A stretch of DNA of 9,174 nucleotides from Phascolarctobacterium sp. GTDB lineage: Bacteria; Bacillota; Negativicutes; Acidaminococcales; Acidaminococcaceae. Both the position numbers and the translations under genes were made by a program. The notes beneath the pieces were generated by a model, which had not been told where the DNA came from, searched no databases, and saw only the letters and a list, made by a program, of their open reading frames with translations. Location: assembly GCA_019417125.1 (NCBI GenBank), contig DXVZ01000079.1, positions 1 to 9,174 of the forward strand. Direction: 5' to 3'. Shown here one piece after another: positions 1-5,607 of this stretch. Within the stretch, counting starts at the first letter, position 1; every line of letters starts with the position of its first letter.

Positions 1-1220
1 CATATGCAGCTAACCCGTTCAGCGACGTACCGGCTGGCCACTGGGCTTATGACGCAGTAAACAAACTTGCAGCAGAAGGCGTTGTTGACGGTTATCCCGA
101 TGGCACCTTTGGCGGCGACAAACTGATGACCCGTTATGAAATGGCACAGATTGTAGCAAAAGCAATGGCAAAAGGCGCTAATGTTGATAAATTAGCTGCT
201 GAATTTGCTGACGAACTCGACAGCCTCGGCGTTCGCGTTGCTAACCTTGAGAAAAAAGCTGACAACGTAAAAATCACTGGTCAGATCCGTGCTTCTTACA
301 AATCCGTTGACGGCGACAGCAAAGACCATGAAGGCCGTCTGCGTACCCGTTTGTTCGTAAACGGTGCTGTTAACGAGGACTGGACCTACACCGGACGTTT
401 TGAAAACAACCAGTACTACACCGATGACAACAACAATGACGACGATGTAAAACTGAACTGGGCATTCGTTTCCGGCCCTATCGGCGGCGTTAAAGTTGAC
501 GCAGGCCGCATGGACTTCGTTAAAGCTGACGTAGTCGATAACCGTGGCGATGGTGTAAAACTGTCCTATGGCGACAAAGTAAAAGTATTTGGCTGGGCTT
601 TCAAAGCTTCTTCTGATAAATACATTTCTGGTTCTGAATGGGAAGTAGAAGATGATCCGGATACTCCGCAAGATGAAAGCTTCAAACTTGTAGAAGACGG
701 CGACCGTATTTATGTAGCTGGTGTTGAAGCTCAGATTGGCGTAGTTGACGCAGCAGTACGTTATTACAATGCAGATAACTGGCGCGACCAGGAAATTTGG
801 GAAGCTGCTGTTGGCGGCGAAATCGCTAAAGATTTGACTTTGCGCGGAACTTATTTCTATGGCGATAGTGACATCAATGGCTTCAACGGTGATGAAAGCG
901 GTTATTTGGTAGGTCTTTCCTATCGTGGAGCTAAAGCTTCTCAGCCTGGCAGCTGGGGCCTGTATGCTAACTACAGCGACCGTCCGCTTGCAACTTTCTT
1001 AGATCCGACTGCATTCAGCGGTTATGCTGATTATCCTGCTGATACTTACAGTGTTGATGAAAATGGCGTACTTGGCGACGGCTATCAAGGCTTCGAAGTA
1101 GGCGGTAACGTAACTCTTGCTAAAAACATTGTAGCAGGCGTTAAATACTATGACTTCGAATCCCGTGAAGGCAGCAAAGATGCTCAGACTCTGTGGTCTG
1201 AAGTAATCTTCACTTTCTAA
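1..1220 (+). CDS. SLH-domain outer-membrane porin, OmpM-like (5' end cut by window)
   Basis: The reading frame is open from the first base of the window, with complete codons from position 3, so the gene starts upstream; only the signal peptide and a few residues appear to be missing. The first visible residues, YAANPFSDVPAGHWAYDAV, are the start of an SLH domain just after a signal-peptidase site. The domain continues through GYPDGTFGG to TRYEMAQIVAKAM (to about nt 173). A short predicted coiled coil follows (KLAAEFADELDSLGVRVANLEKK, about nt 185-257). Then comes a stretch of about 315 residues with alternating beta pattern, acidic loops (such as DDNNNDDD), and a C-terminal Phe (SEVIFTF), as expected of a BAM-assembled barrel. 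In Negativicutes, OmpM proteins form trimeric porins whose SLH domain binds polyamine-modified peptidoglycan, tethering the outer membrane. Codon choice is biased to GCT/GCA and GTT/GTA, unlike the GCG-rich neighbours, which suits high expression. Confidence is high for the family; pore specificity is unknown. Confidence 0.93.
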   Translation, partial: YAANPFSDVPAGHWAYDAVNKLAAEGVVDGYPDGTFGGDKLMTRYEMAQIVAKAMAKGANVDKLAAEFADELDSLGVRVANLEKKADNVKITGQIRASYKSVDGDSKDHEGRLRTRLFVNGAVNEDWTYTGRFENNQYYTDDNNNDDDVKLNWAFVSGPIGGVKVDAGRMDFVKADVVDNRGDGVKLSYGDKVKVFGWAFKASSDKYISGSEWEVEDDPDTPQDESFKLVEDGDRIYVAGVEAQIGVVDAAVRYYNADNWRDQEIWEAAVGGEIAKDLTLRGTYFYGDSDINGFNGDESGYLVGLSYRGAKASQPGSWGLYANYSDRPLATFLDPTAFSGYADYPADTYSVDENGVLGDGYQGFEVGGNVTLAKNIVAGVKYYDFESREGSKDAQTLWSEVIFTF

Positions 1221-1239
1221 TTTAATAGTTAGAACTGTT

Positions 1240-1270
1240 AAAGCGGATGGCGTATGCCATCCGCTTTTTC
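1240..1270 (+). terminator. Rho-independent terminator of the porin gene
   Basis: A perfect 12-bp stem (1240-1251 with 1256-1267) closes a GTAT tetraloop and runs into a T-rich tract (TTTTTCTTT). It lies 20 nt after the porin stop codon, as expected for a strongly expressed monocistronic transcript. Confidence 0.93.
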
Positions 1271-1275
1271 TTTAC

Positions 1276-1306
1276 AAAAAAATGGCGGACATAATCCGCC
1301 ATTTTT
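1276..1306 (-). terminator. Bidirectional terminator, mainly for the stalk-domain gene
   Basis: A perfect 12-bp stem (1278-1289 with 1295-1306) has a 5-nt loop and A/T tracts on both sides, so it can work in either direction. Read on the minus strand it lies just past the stop of the 1322-2233 gene and ends in a run of seven T. On the plus strand it backs up the porin terminator. Confidence 0.88.
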
Positions 1307-1321
1307 AATCATAATTAAATT

Positions 1322-2233
1322 TTAAACATGCGCAGCGCTAACCTTTACACTGTAACCCATAACGTAATCCAGCATCTCTACTGGCACCATGGTTACGCCG
1401 TCGATAAGTTCAGGCTTAAATTGCAGCTTAATGCGCATACGCTGTTTGCCGTAATCATTGCTGCCAATGGTGCATACTGCGCTGCGCGGCCCATTGTAAA
1501 CTACCGCTGTCTGCGCGTCGGCGTTCCACGTTACAGTGTAGCCCAGCGCTTCGGCAACTGCGCGCAAAGGAACATACAAAGTGTTGTTTTTGGTTATAAG
1601 TTTTATATCTGAAAGTTCTTTACCGTTTAAGGCAATTACACCGGCTGTGGTGCTGATGTTAATATCCGCAAGGCCGGGCTTTAATAAAACTGCTTTCAGC
1701 GCCGTTGCCTGCCCAGGCATGCTCATGGTTGTAATGTCGTACCATAAAAGCATTTTGTCGCCTGCTTTCAGTTCCGCTGCTTCTGGGTAAACCTCGGGCA
1801 GTAGGGTAACGTACTGCGTTTCGTTAACATTCAGTACACGCACGCTGCCGTCCTCGTTCTGTTCTACCTTGCCAATGTTAAAATAGGTAAAGGCAGGGCG
1901 GCTGCCTTCTGCCCCGGCAATTATAGCGTCCGCAGTGCCCTGCGGCGGAATACTGCGCGTTAAGCGCGGACCGTACCAGGCGTTAACGTGCTCTCCGTTT
2001 TTAATGTCGTTGCCGCTGAGGTAATAGCTGGTGCCGTTTTGCAGCACAAAGGTGGTGTCTGCAATGTGCAGCGCTACGCTGTCGAACGGGTCGTTATTGT
2101 TTTTTATCGTCACCATGCTGCCGGTGCTTTCAGTAACGGTGCCAGCCATTTGCAGTTCTTTAGGCGCAGTCTGCGCAAAGGCGCTGCCGGTTAATGTAAG
2201 CAGGCATAATGCCGCTGCAAGTATTTTTTTCAT
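1322..2233 (-). CDS. Secreted stalk-domain protein (copper amine oxidase N-terminal-like domain)
   Basis: This 303-residue protein has a clear signal peptide (MKK, hydrophobic core, cleavage after SAFA near residue 20). Its C-terminal third (about 198-297) matches the copper amine oxidase N-like or stalk domain: an ALNGK start, the conserved YVPLRAVAEALGYTVTWNADAQTAVV block, and a second VPVEMLDYVMGYSV half. The part before it (about 29-185) holds two related beta-rich modules, 30-107 and 120-185. Each starts G-x-V and ends with a K-x-G-(E/D)-x-x-x-x-W-Y motif followed by S-(I/M)-P-x-Q-x-T-A, so it looks like an internal duplication. No catalytic residues are recognisable. Stalk domains are common on secreted Firmicutes proteins and are thought to mediate envelope attachment or binding; the specific role here is unknown. 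The RBS AAGGAG sits 8 nt before the ATG. The gene is monocistronic, with its own promoter and terminator. Confidence 0.88.
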   Translation of the reverse strand: MKKILAAALCLLTLTGSAFAQTAPKELQMAGTVTESTGSMVTIKNNNDPFDSVALHIADTTFVLQNGTSYYLSGNDIKNGEHVNAWYGPRLTRSIPPQGTADAIIAGAEGSRPAFTYFNIGKVEQNEDGSVRVLNVNETQYVTLLPEVYPEAAELKAGDKMLLWYDITTMSMPGQATALKAVLLKPGLADINISTTAGVIALNGKELSDIKLITKNNTLYVPLRAVAEALGYTVTWNADAQTAVVYNGPRSAVCTIGSNDYGKQRMRIKLQFKPELIDGVTMVPVEMLDYVMGYSVKVSAAHV

Positions 2234-2265
2234 TTAATACACTCCTTTATAGATAACCTGAATTT

Positions 2266-2294
2266 ATTATAGCAGTATTTAACGCGGCTTTCCA
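2266..2294 (-). promoter_or_regulatory. Sigma-70-type promoter for the stalk-domain gene
   Basis: On the minus strand, TGGAAA (2294-2289) and a perfect TATAAT (2271-2266) are separated by 17 nt. It lies about 33 nt upstream of the start codon at 2233, a sensible leader length, and the -35 box is a 4/6 match. Confidence 0.6.
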
Positions 2295-2299
2295 CTATG

Positions 2300-2327
2300 T
2301 TGCAAAGAATTTGCAAAAGTGTATAAT
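2300..2327 (+). promoter_or_regulatory. Sigma-70-type promoter upstream of the ccpN-like gene
   Basis: TTGCAA (2300-2305) and a perfect TATAAT (2322-2327) are 16 nt apart, so transcription would start near 2334. The TTGCAAA string is repeated at 2311-2317, exactly 11 bp downstream, inside the spacer. The predicted leader is about 100 nt and contains a CRP/FNR-like dyad and a second, SigH-like promoter. Confidence 0.6.
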
Positions 2328-2328
2328 T

Positions 2329-2344
2329 TGTGATACGCATCAAA
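2329..2344 (+). promoter_or_regulatory. CRP/FNR-type operator candidate
   Basis: The site reads TGTGA-N6-TCAAA, which is 9 of 10 matches to the CRP consensus TGTGA-N6-TCACA. Shifted by one base it reads GTGAT-N4-ATCAA (2330-2343), 9 of 10 matches to the FNR consensus TTGAT-N4-ATCAA. It covers the predicted start point of the TATAAT promoter at 2322-2327, so binding would repress it. It is centred about 60 bp upstream of the predicted start of the SigH-like promoter, a usual activator position. The responsible regulator is not in the window. Confidence 0.4.
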
Positions 2345-2361
2345 AAAATATATTACCAAAA

Positions 2362-2388
2362 AGAGGATTTTAGAGAGGAATAGAGTAT
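2362..2388 (+). promoter_or_regulatory. SigH-like promoter upstream of the ccpN-like gene
   Basis: AGAGGATTT (2362-2370) fits the Bacillus SigH -35 consensus RNAGGAWWW. After 11 nt, AGAGTAT (2382-2388) fits the -10 consensus RNNGAAT with one mismatch. It shares the 14-mer AAAAAGAGGATTTT (2358-2371) with the dnaG upstream region at identical geometry. An overlapping TATACT (2386-2391) could instead be a sigma-70 -10 box, but no -35 box fits it. Confidence 0.45.
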
Positions 2389-2437
2389 ACTAATAATATA
2401 TATGGTACTTTATGCGTTGTTTATAGCGGCAGAAGGG

Positions 2438-3100
2438 GTGAGAACAATTTCTTTAAGTACAAGGCAAAAGCGTATAGCTGAGATAGTAAGACAGGACGGG
2501 CCGATTACAGGGGAGCATATTGCGGAACGCCTTAATGTTACGCGCGCTGCCTTGCGCAGTGATTTGGCCATTTTAGTAATGGGCGGTATTTTGGACGCAA
2601 GGCCGAAGGTTGGTTATTTTTATACCGGCAAAAACACCCTCGGTATGCTGATGGAAGAAATTTCCGGCATCTGCGTGCGCGATTTGCAGTCTGTGCCGGT
2701 TGCCGTCAACCACGATAAGAGCGCTTATGAAGCGGTTATAACAATGTTTTTAGAAGATGTGGGAACGGTGTTTGTTATGGATGACGCCGGGCTTTTGGCA
2801 GGCGTAGTTTCGCGCAAGGATTTACTAAAGGCCGCCATTAACAATAACTATAATTTGCGCGAGGTGCCGGTTGTAATGGTTATGACGCCGCTGTCCAAGC
2901 TGATTGTCGTTTCGCCGGAGGATTCTGTGGCAGCTGCGGCGCGGAAAATTATTGACAATGAGATTGACTGCCTGCCGGTTGTGCGCTGTATAGAAGAAGG
3001 CAGCCGCAGCTACGAAGTTGTGGGCAGAATTACCAAAACGAATTTTACACGTCTGCTGGTTGATTTGGCAGAGGGAAAAGGGGGCAATTATCATAGCTAA
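2438..3100 (+). CDS. ccpN: CcpN-like transcriptional repressor (HTH plus two CBS domains)
   Basis: From the GTG at 2438 the product is 220 residues. An N-terminal winged-helix HTH (about 7-62: RQKRIAEIV, GPITGEHIAERLNVTRAALRSDLAIL, ARPKVGYFY) is followed by two CBS domains (about 84-133, with FLEDVGTVFVMD and GVVSRKDLLKA; and 144-206, with VMTPLSKLIVVSPEDSV and IDCLPVV). This architecture and these motifs match B. subtilis CcpN, which represses gapB and pckA and senses adenine nucleotides through its CBS pair. The downstream partner, the PPDK regulator, is the same as in Bacillus. The start is uncertain. ATG 2402 has no suitably spaced RBS and lies near the predicted SigH start point. GTG 2438 aligns with the N-terminus of CcpN as I recall it, but sits inside the Shine-Dalgarno-like AAGGGGTGA. 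That Shine-Dalgarno is best placed for ATT at 2447, which would give MSLSTRQ. Family assignment is firm; the regulon here is inferred. Confidence 0.9.
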   Translation: MRTISLSTRQKRIAEIVRQDGPITGEHIAERLNVTRAALRSDLAILVMGGILDARPKVGYFYTGKNTLGMLMEEISGICVRDLQSVPVAVNHDKSAYEAVITMFLEDVGTVFVMDDAGLLAGVVSRKDLLKAAINNNYNLREVPVVMVMTPLSKLIVVSPEDSVAAAARKIIDNEIDCLPVVRCIEEGSRSYEVVGRITKTNFTRLLVDLAEGKGGNYHS

Positions 3101-3914
3101 GACACCGGTTATTTATGCTGTGTCCGATTCTATCGGCGAAACCGCCGAGTCGGTAGTAAAGGCTACAACCAGCCAGTTTGTACAGGAAAAATTTGACGTT
3201 ATCCGCGTTCCGTATATTAAGGACGCCCAGCAGGTAGAAAAAATCCTTGAAGAAGCAAGGGAAAACCGCGGCATTGTGTGCTACACCATTGTATCGCCGG
3301 AGCTGCGTGAACATATTATGCAGAAGGCTATGGAACTTGACGTTGAGGTTATCGACGTTTTAGGGCCAATGCTGAAAGCGATTGAAAAAACTTCCGGGCT
3401 TTTGCCGAAGAACCAGGCAGGGCTTATCCACGCGCTGGACCACGAGTATTTTAAACGTGTTGAAGCGATTGAGTTTGCCGTTAAGTATGATGACGGCAAA
3501 AACCCGCTGGGGCTTTTAAAGGCGGACGTAGTGCTTATCGGCGTAAGCCGCACCAGTAAAACGCCGCTTAGCATGTATCTTGCGCATAAGCAGCTGAAAG
3601 TTGCCAATGTGCCGCTGGTGCCGGAAATTGCTCCGCCGGAGGAATTGTTTAAGGTGCCGCCGCATAAAATTATCGGCCTTTTGATTGACCCGTTTAAGCT
3701 GAACGAAATCCGCAGCGAGCGCTTAAAAACGATGGGTTTAAGCGATGGTGCTAATTATGCCGATGTAAGGCGCATCAGCGAGGAACTGGAATACGCCAAG
3801 GCGATTATGCGCCGCGTGCACTGCAAGATTATTAATGTATCGAACCGCGCTATTGAAGAAACGGCTGGCATTATTTTTGATTACATACAAAAAAACAGGG
3901 ACAGGCGTATATAA
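3093..3914 (+). CDS. ppsR: Pyruvate, phosphate dikinase regulatory protein (kinase/pyrophosphorylase)
   Basis: This DUF299-family bifunctional enzyme phosphorylates PPDK (or PEP synthase) on a Thr using ADP and removes that phosphate by pyrophosphorylysis, switching the PEP-pyruvate interconversion off and on. The protein shows the conserved N-terminus VIYAVSDSIGETAESVVKA, EAIEFAVKYDDGKNP, and the P-loop-like GVSRTSKTP (about residues 150-158 from the chosen start), then LKVANVPLVPE, LGVxx-type helices and VSNRAIEETA. From 3093 the length is 273 residues, close to the roughly 270 of Bacillus YqfL. No ATG is available at the N-terminus. In-frame TTG codons at 3018 and 3060 lie deep in ccpN without an RBS. 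The strong AAGGGGG (3078-3084) points to ATC 3090 or ATA 3093; ATA gives MAKTPVIYAVSD. The 3' end of ccpN overlaps this start by 8 nt, which suggests translational coupling. PPDK itself is not in the window. Confidence 0.92.
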   Translation: MAKTPVIYAVSDSIGETAESVVKATTSQFVQEKFDVIRVPYIKDAQQVEKILEEARENRGIVCYTIVSPELREHIMQKAMELDVEVIDVLGPMLKAIEKTSGLLPKNQAGLIHALDHEYFKRVEAIEFAVKYDDGKNPLGLLKADVVLIGVSRTSKTPLSMYLAHKQLKVANVPLVPEIAPPEELFKVPPHKIIGLLIDPFKLNEIRSERLKTMGLSDGANYADVRRISEELEYAKAIMRRVHCKIINVSNRAIEETAGIIFDYIQKNRDRRI

Positions 3915-3950
3915 AAATAACCCCCGGTAAAACGGGGGTTATTTAGGCTG
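3915..3950. terminator. Convergent terminator between ppsR and the lptA-like gene
   Basis: A perfect 12-bp stem (3915-3926 with 3933-3944), rich in C:G pairs, closes a 6-nt loop. On the minus strand it is followed by TTATTTTTAT, and on the plus strand by a weaker TTATTT. It begins right after the ppsR stop and ends 9 nt before the lptA-like stop, so it serves both genes. Confidence 0.9.
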
Positions 3951-3953
3951 GCG

Positions 3954-4424
3954 TTATAAAAATTGTTTGTCGCGCACGTTATAGGTTATGCTGCCCGGCT
4001 GCGGCTTGCCGTTAACGGTGACGCTGCCGGAGAACACTGCGTTTTTGGTTTTCCAGTTAAAACTGCCGTTATCGGCGGTAATGCGCAGGTTATCCTGCGT
4101 AAACACCATGTTGCCGCTGACGTAGGCAGTGCGCTCGCTGCCCTTTACTTCAACGGCGTCACAGTCAAAATGGATGCCGCTTGGCTTATCGGTAAGGCTA
4201 ATGTTGCCTTGGGCGCGCACTTCAAGCTGGTATAGGTAAACCTGGGCAGCGTCGCCGTCGATAACGCGCTCACCTAAATCGACATGGACATTGCCCTTTA
4301 AATCGTAAACTCCGGTAAAGGGGTTAAAAGTCTGGCTGTCGCTTGAAATATCCGGCGTGGCGGCAAATGCTGATGGCACTAGCATAAAGATTAGTATAAA
4401 TAAAACAGCAAAAATTTTTTTCAT
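3954..4424 (-). CDS. lptA: LptA/OstA-like periplasmic LPS-transport protein
   Basis: This 156-residue protein starts with a signal peptide (MKKIFAVLFILIFMLVPSAFA, cleavage near residue 21) followed by an OstA/LptA fold. Beta repeats are of the type DISSDSQTFNPFTGVYDLKGNVHVDLGERVIDGDAAQVYL, then EVRAQGNISLTD, FDCDAVEVKG, AYVSGNMVFTQDNLRITADNGSFNWKTKNAVFSGSVTVNG. In the Lpt system, LptA polymers form a periplasmic bridge that carries LPS from the inner-membrane LptBFGC complex to LptD. The gene stands alone here; lptC and lptB, frequent neighbours elsewhere, are absent from the flanks. The RBS AAAGAGG is 9 nt before the ATG. Its length is slightly below that of typical LptA, and an organic-solvent-tolerance (OstA) paralogue feeding another envelope path cannot be excluded. 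Confidence 0.85.
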   Translation of the reverse strand: MKKIFAVLFILIFMLVPSAFAATPDISSDSQTFNPFTGVYDLKGNVHVDLGERVIDGDAAQVYLYQLEVRAQGNISLTDKPSGIHFDCDAVEVKGSERTAYVSGNMVFTQDNLRITADNGSFNWKTKNAVFSGSVTVNGKPQPGSITYNVRDKQFL

Positions 4425-4459
4425 CGTAAAAAACCTCTTTGTTTTATGGATATATTACT

Positions 4460-4488
4460 ATTATAGACTTTGACGCGGCAAGCGGCAA
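4460..4488 (-). promoter_or_regulatory. Sigma-70-type promoter for the lptA-like gene
   Basis: On the minus strand, TTGCCG (4488-4483) and a perfect TATAAT (4465-4460) are 17 nt apart, about 36 nt upstream of the ATG. A possible plus-strand -35 box for dgt (TTGACG, 4470-4475) lies within this promoter, but no good -10 box follows it. Confidence 0.6.
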
Positions 4489-4518
4489 GGCGGATTAAGT
4501 GAAATAAAGGTGAAACAG

Positions 4519-5505
4519 ATGGTTATAAGAGAATTAAGCGAAGCGACAGAAGAAAAAATTTTAGCGCCGTGGGCGCAGCGCAGTGCAAACGCCGTGCGCG
4601 CGTTAGAGGAAGAACCGGACGAAATGCGCACGGCTTACCAGCGCGACCGGGATAGGATTATCCACAGTATGGCGTTCCGCAAACTAAAGCATAAAACGCA
4701 GGTGTATTTAAACCCGGGCGACCATTACCGCACGCGCCTGACGCACAGTATGGAGGTATCGCAGATTGCGCGTACCATTGCCCGCGCACTGCGTTTAAAC
4801 GAGGACTTGACGGAAGCGGCGGCGCTGGGGCACGATTTGGGGCATACGCCTTTCGGGCACGCCGGTGAACGTGCCATTAACGCTTACACCGGGCATTTTA
4901 AGCACAACGAGCAGAGCCTGCGCGTAGTAAAATACTACGGGCGCGACGGGCGCGGGCTGAACCTGACTTTGGACGTGTGCGACGCGATTGTAAACCATAC
5001 CGGCGACGTGCTGCCCAAGACGCTGGAGGGGCAGATTGTGCGCCGCTGCGACCGCATTGCCTATCTGTGCCACGATTTTGACGATGGCTGCAAGGTTGGC
5101 ATTATCGGGCCGGAAAAATTGCCTGGCATCGTCGCTATGCGCCTGGGCACAAAGCCGAGCCAGATTTTGGATATTTTGGTGCGCAACGTAGTGGAAAGTT
5201 CAATTGGCAAGCCCGTTATTGCCATGGATAAATATTACGAAGAAGCGATGGACGAGTTCCGCTGCTTTATGTTTGATTACGTTTATCTTTCGCCGCCGCT
5301 GAAAAATGAACACCGCAAGGCGGAACACGTTGTTACTACGCTGCTTGATTTATACCTTCGCCATCCGGAAATGCTGCCGCAGGAATACGGCGCGCTGGCA
5401 GAGGAGCATGGCGTGCAGCAGGTAGTGGTTGATTATATTGCCAGCCTTACGGACGCGGCTGCGGTGCAGCAGTTCAGCAGGTATTACCTGCCGGTTATCA
5501 TTTAA
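4519..5505 (+). CDS. dgt: Deoxyguanosinetriphosphate triphosphohydrolase-like protein (HD domain)
   Basis: From ATG 4519 the product is 328 residues, the usual size for the short Firmicutes-type dGTPase-like family. dGTPases cleave dGTP (some members cleave other dNTPs) to the deoxynucleoside and triphosphate, helping to balance DNA precursors. Visible motifs are RDRDRIIHSMAFRKLKHKTQV near the N-terminus, then RLTHSMEVSQIARTIAR, AAALGHDLGHTPFGHAGE and CDRIAYLCHDFDD. The HD metal ligands are the His of THS (residue 76), the HD pair (105-106) and the Asp of CDRIAY (178). A GTG at 4510 is in frame, but AAAGG (4506-4510) sits 8 nt before ATG 4519, so the ATG is preferred. The gene is divergent from the lptA-like gene. 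It precedes dnaG by about 100 nt with no visible terminator, so read-through into dnaG is possible. Confidence 0.92.
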   Translation: MVIRELSEATEEKILAPWAQRSANAVRALEEEPDEMRTAYQRDRDRIIHSMAFRKLKHKTQVYLNPGDHYRTRLTHSMEVSQIARTIARALRLNEDLTEAAALGHDLGHTPFGHAGERAINAYTGHFKHNEQSLRVVKYYGRDGRGLNLTLDVCDAIVNHTGDVLPKTLEGQIVRRCDRIAYLCHDFDDGCKVGIIGPEKLPGIVAMRLGTKPSQILDILVRNVVESSIGKPVIAMDKYYEEAMDEFRCFMFDYVYLSPPLKNEHRKAEHVVTTLLDLYLRHPEMLPQEYGALAEEHGVQQVVVDYIASLTDAAAVQQFSRYYLPVII

Positions 5506-5537
5506 TGTAGTGAAAACAGATTATCTTAAATAAAAAA

Positions 5538-5564
5538 AGAGGATTTTCTGACTGGATATTGAAT
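5538..5564 (+). promoter_or_regulatory. SigH-type promoter upstream of dnaG-rpoD
   Basis: AGAGGATTT (5538-5546) matches the -35 consensus RNAGGAWWW. After exactly 11 nt, ATTGAAT (5558-5564) matches RNNGAAT perfectly and is followed by AT. Transcription would start near 5571-5573, giving a leader of about 36 nt to the dnaG ATG at 5608. The 14-mer at 5534-5547 is identical to that at 2358-2371. In B. subtilis the dnaG-sigA operon also has a SigH-dependent promoter, though at a different position. Confidence 0.55.
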
Positions 5565-5607
5565 ATAAATAAAACAGATGATATTTAAAGTGACGGGAGC
5601 AAGGCAA

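Noticed and set aside
192..671. 159-codon open frame on the minus strand inside the porin gene
   Set aside because: It is a shadow of the strongly codon-biased porin; its translation shows no recognisable domain, and no RBS or promoter is evident.
1240..1306. Two adjacent inverted repeats as a possible repeat element or small-RNA gene
   Set aside because: Each is a simple hairpin with a T tract placed directly after a gene end, so they are explained as the terminators of two convergent genes.
4470..4499. TTGACG as -35 box of a dgt promoter
   Set aside because: At 16-19 nt spacing no hexamer exceeds 3 of 6 matches to TATAAT, so a full promoter cannot be supported. How dgt is transcribed remains open.
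5534..5577. Reading AAAAAGAGG as a ribosome binding site for a leader peptide before dnaG (and likewise at 2358)
   Set aside because: No ATG, GTG or TTG lies at a suitable distance in either copy; the best frames end within a few codons. The promoter reading explains both copies better.
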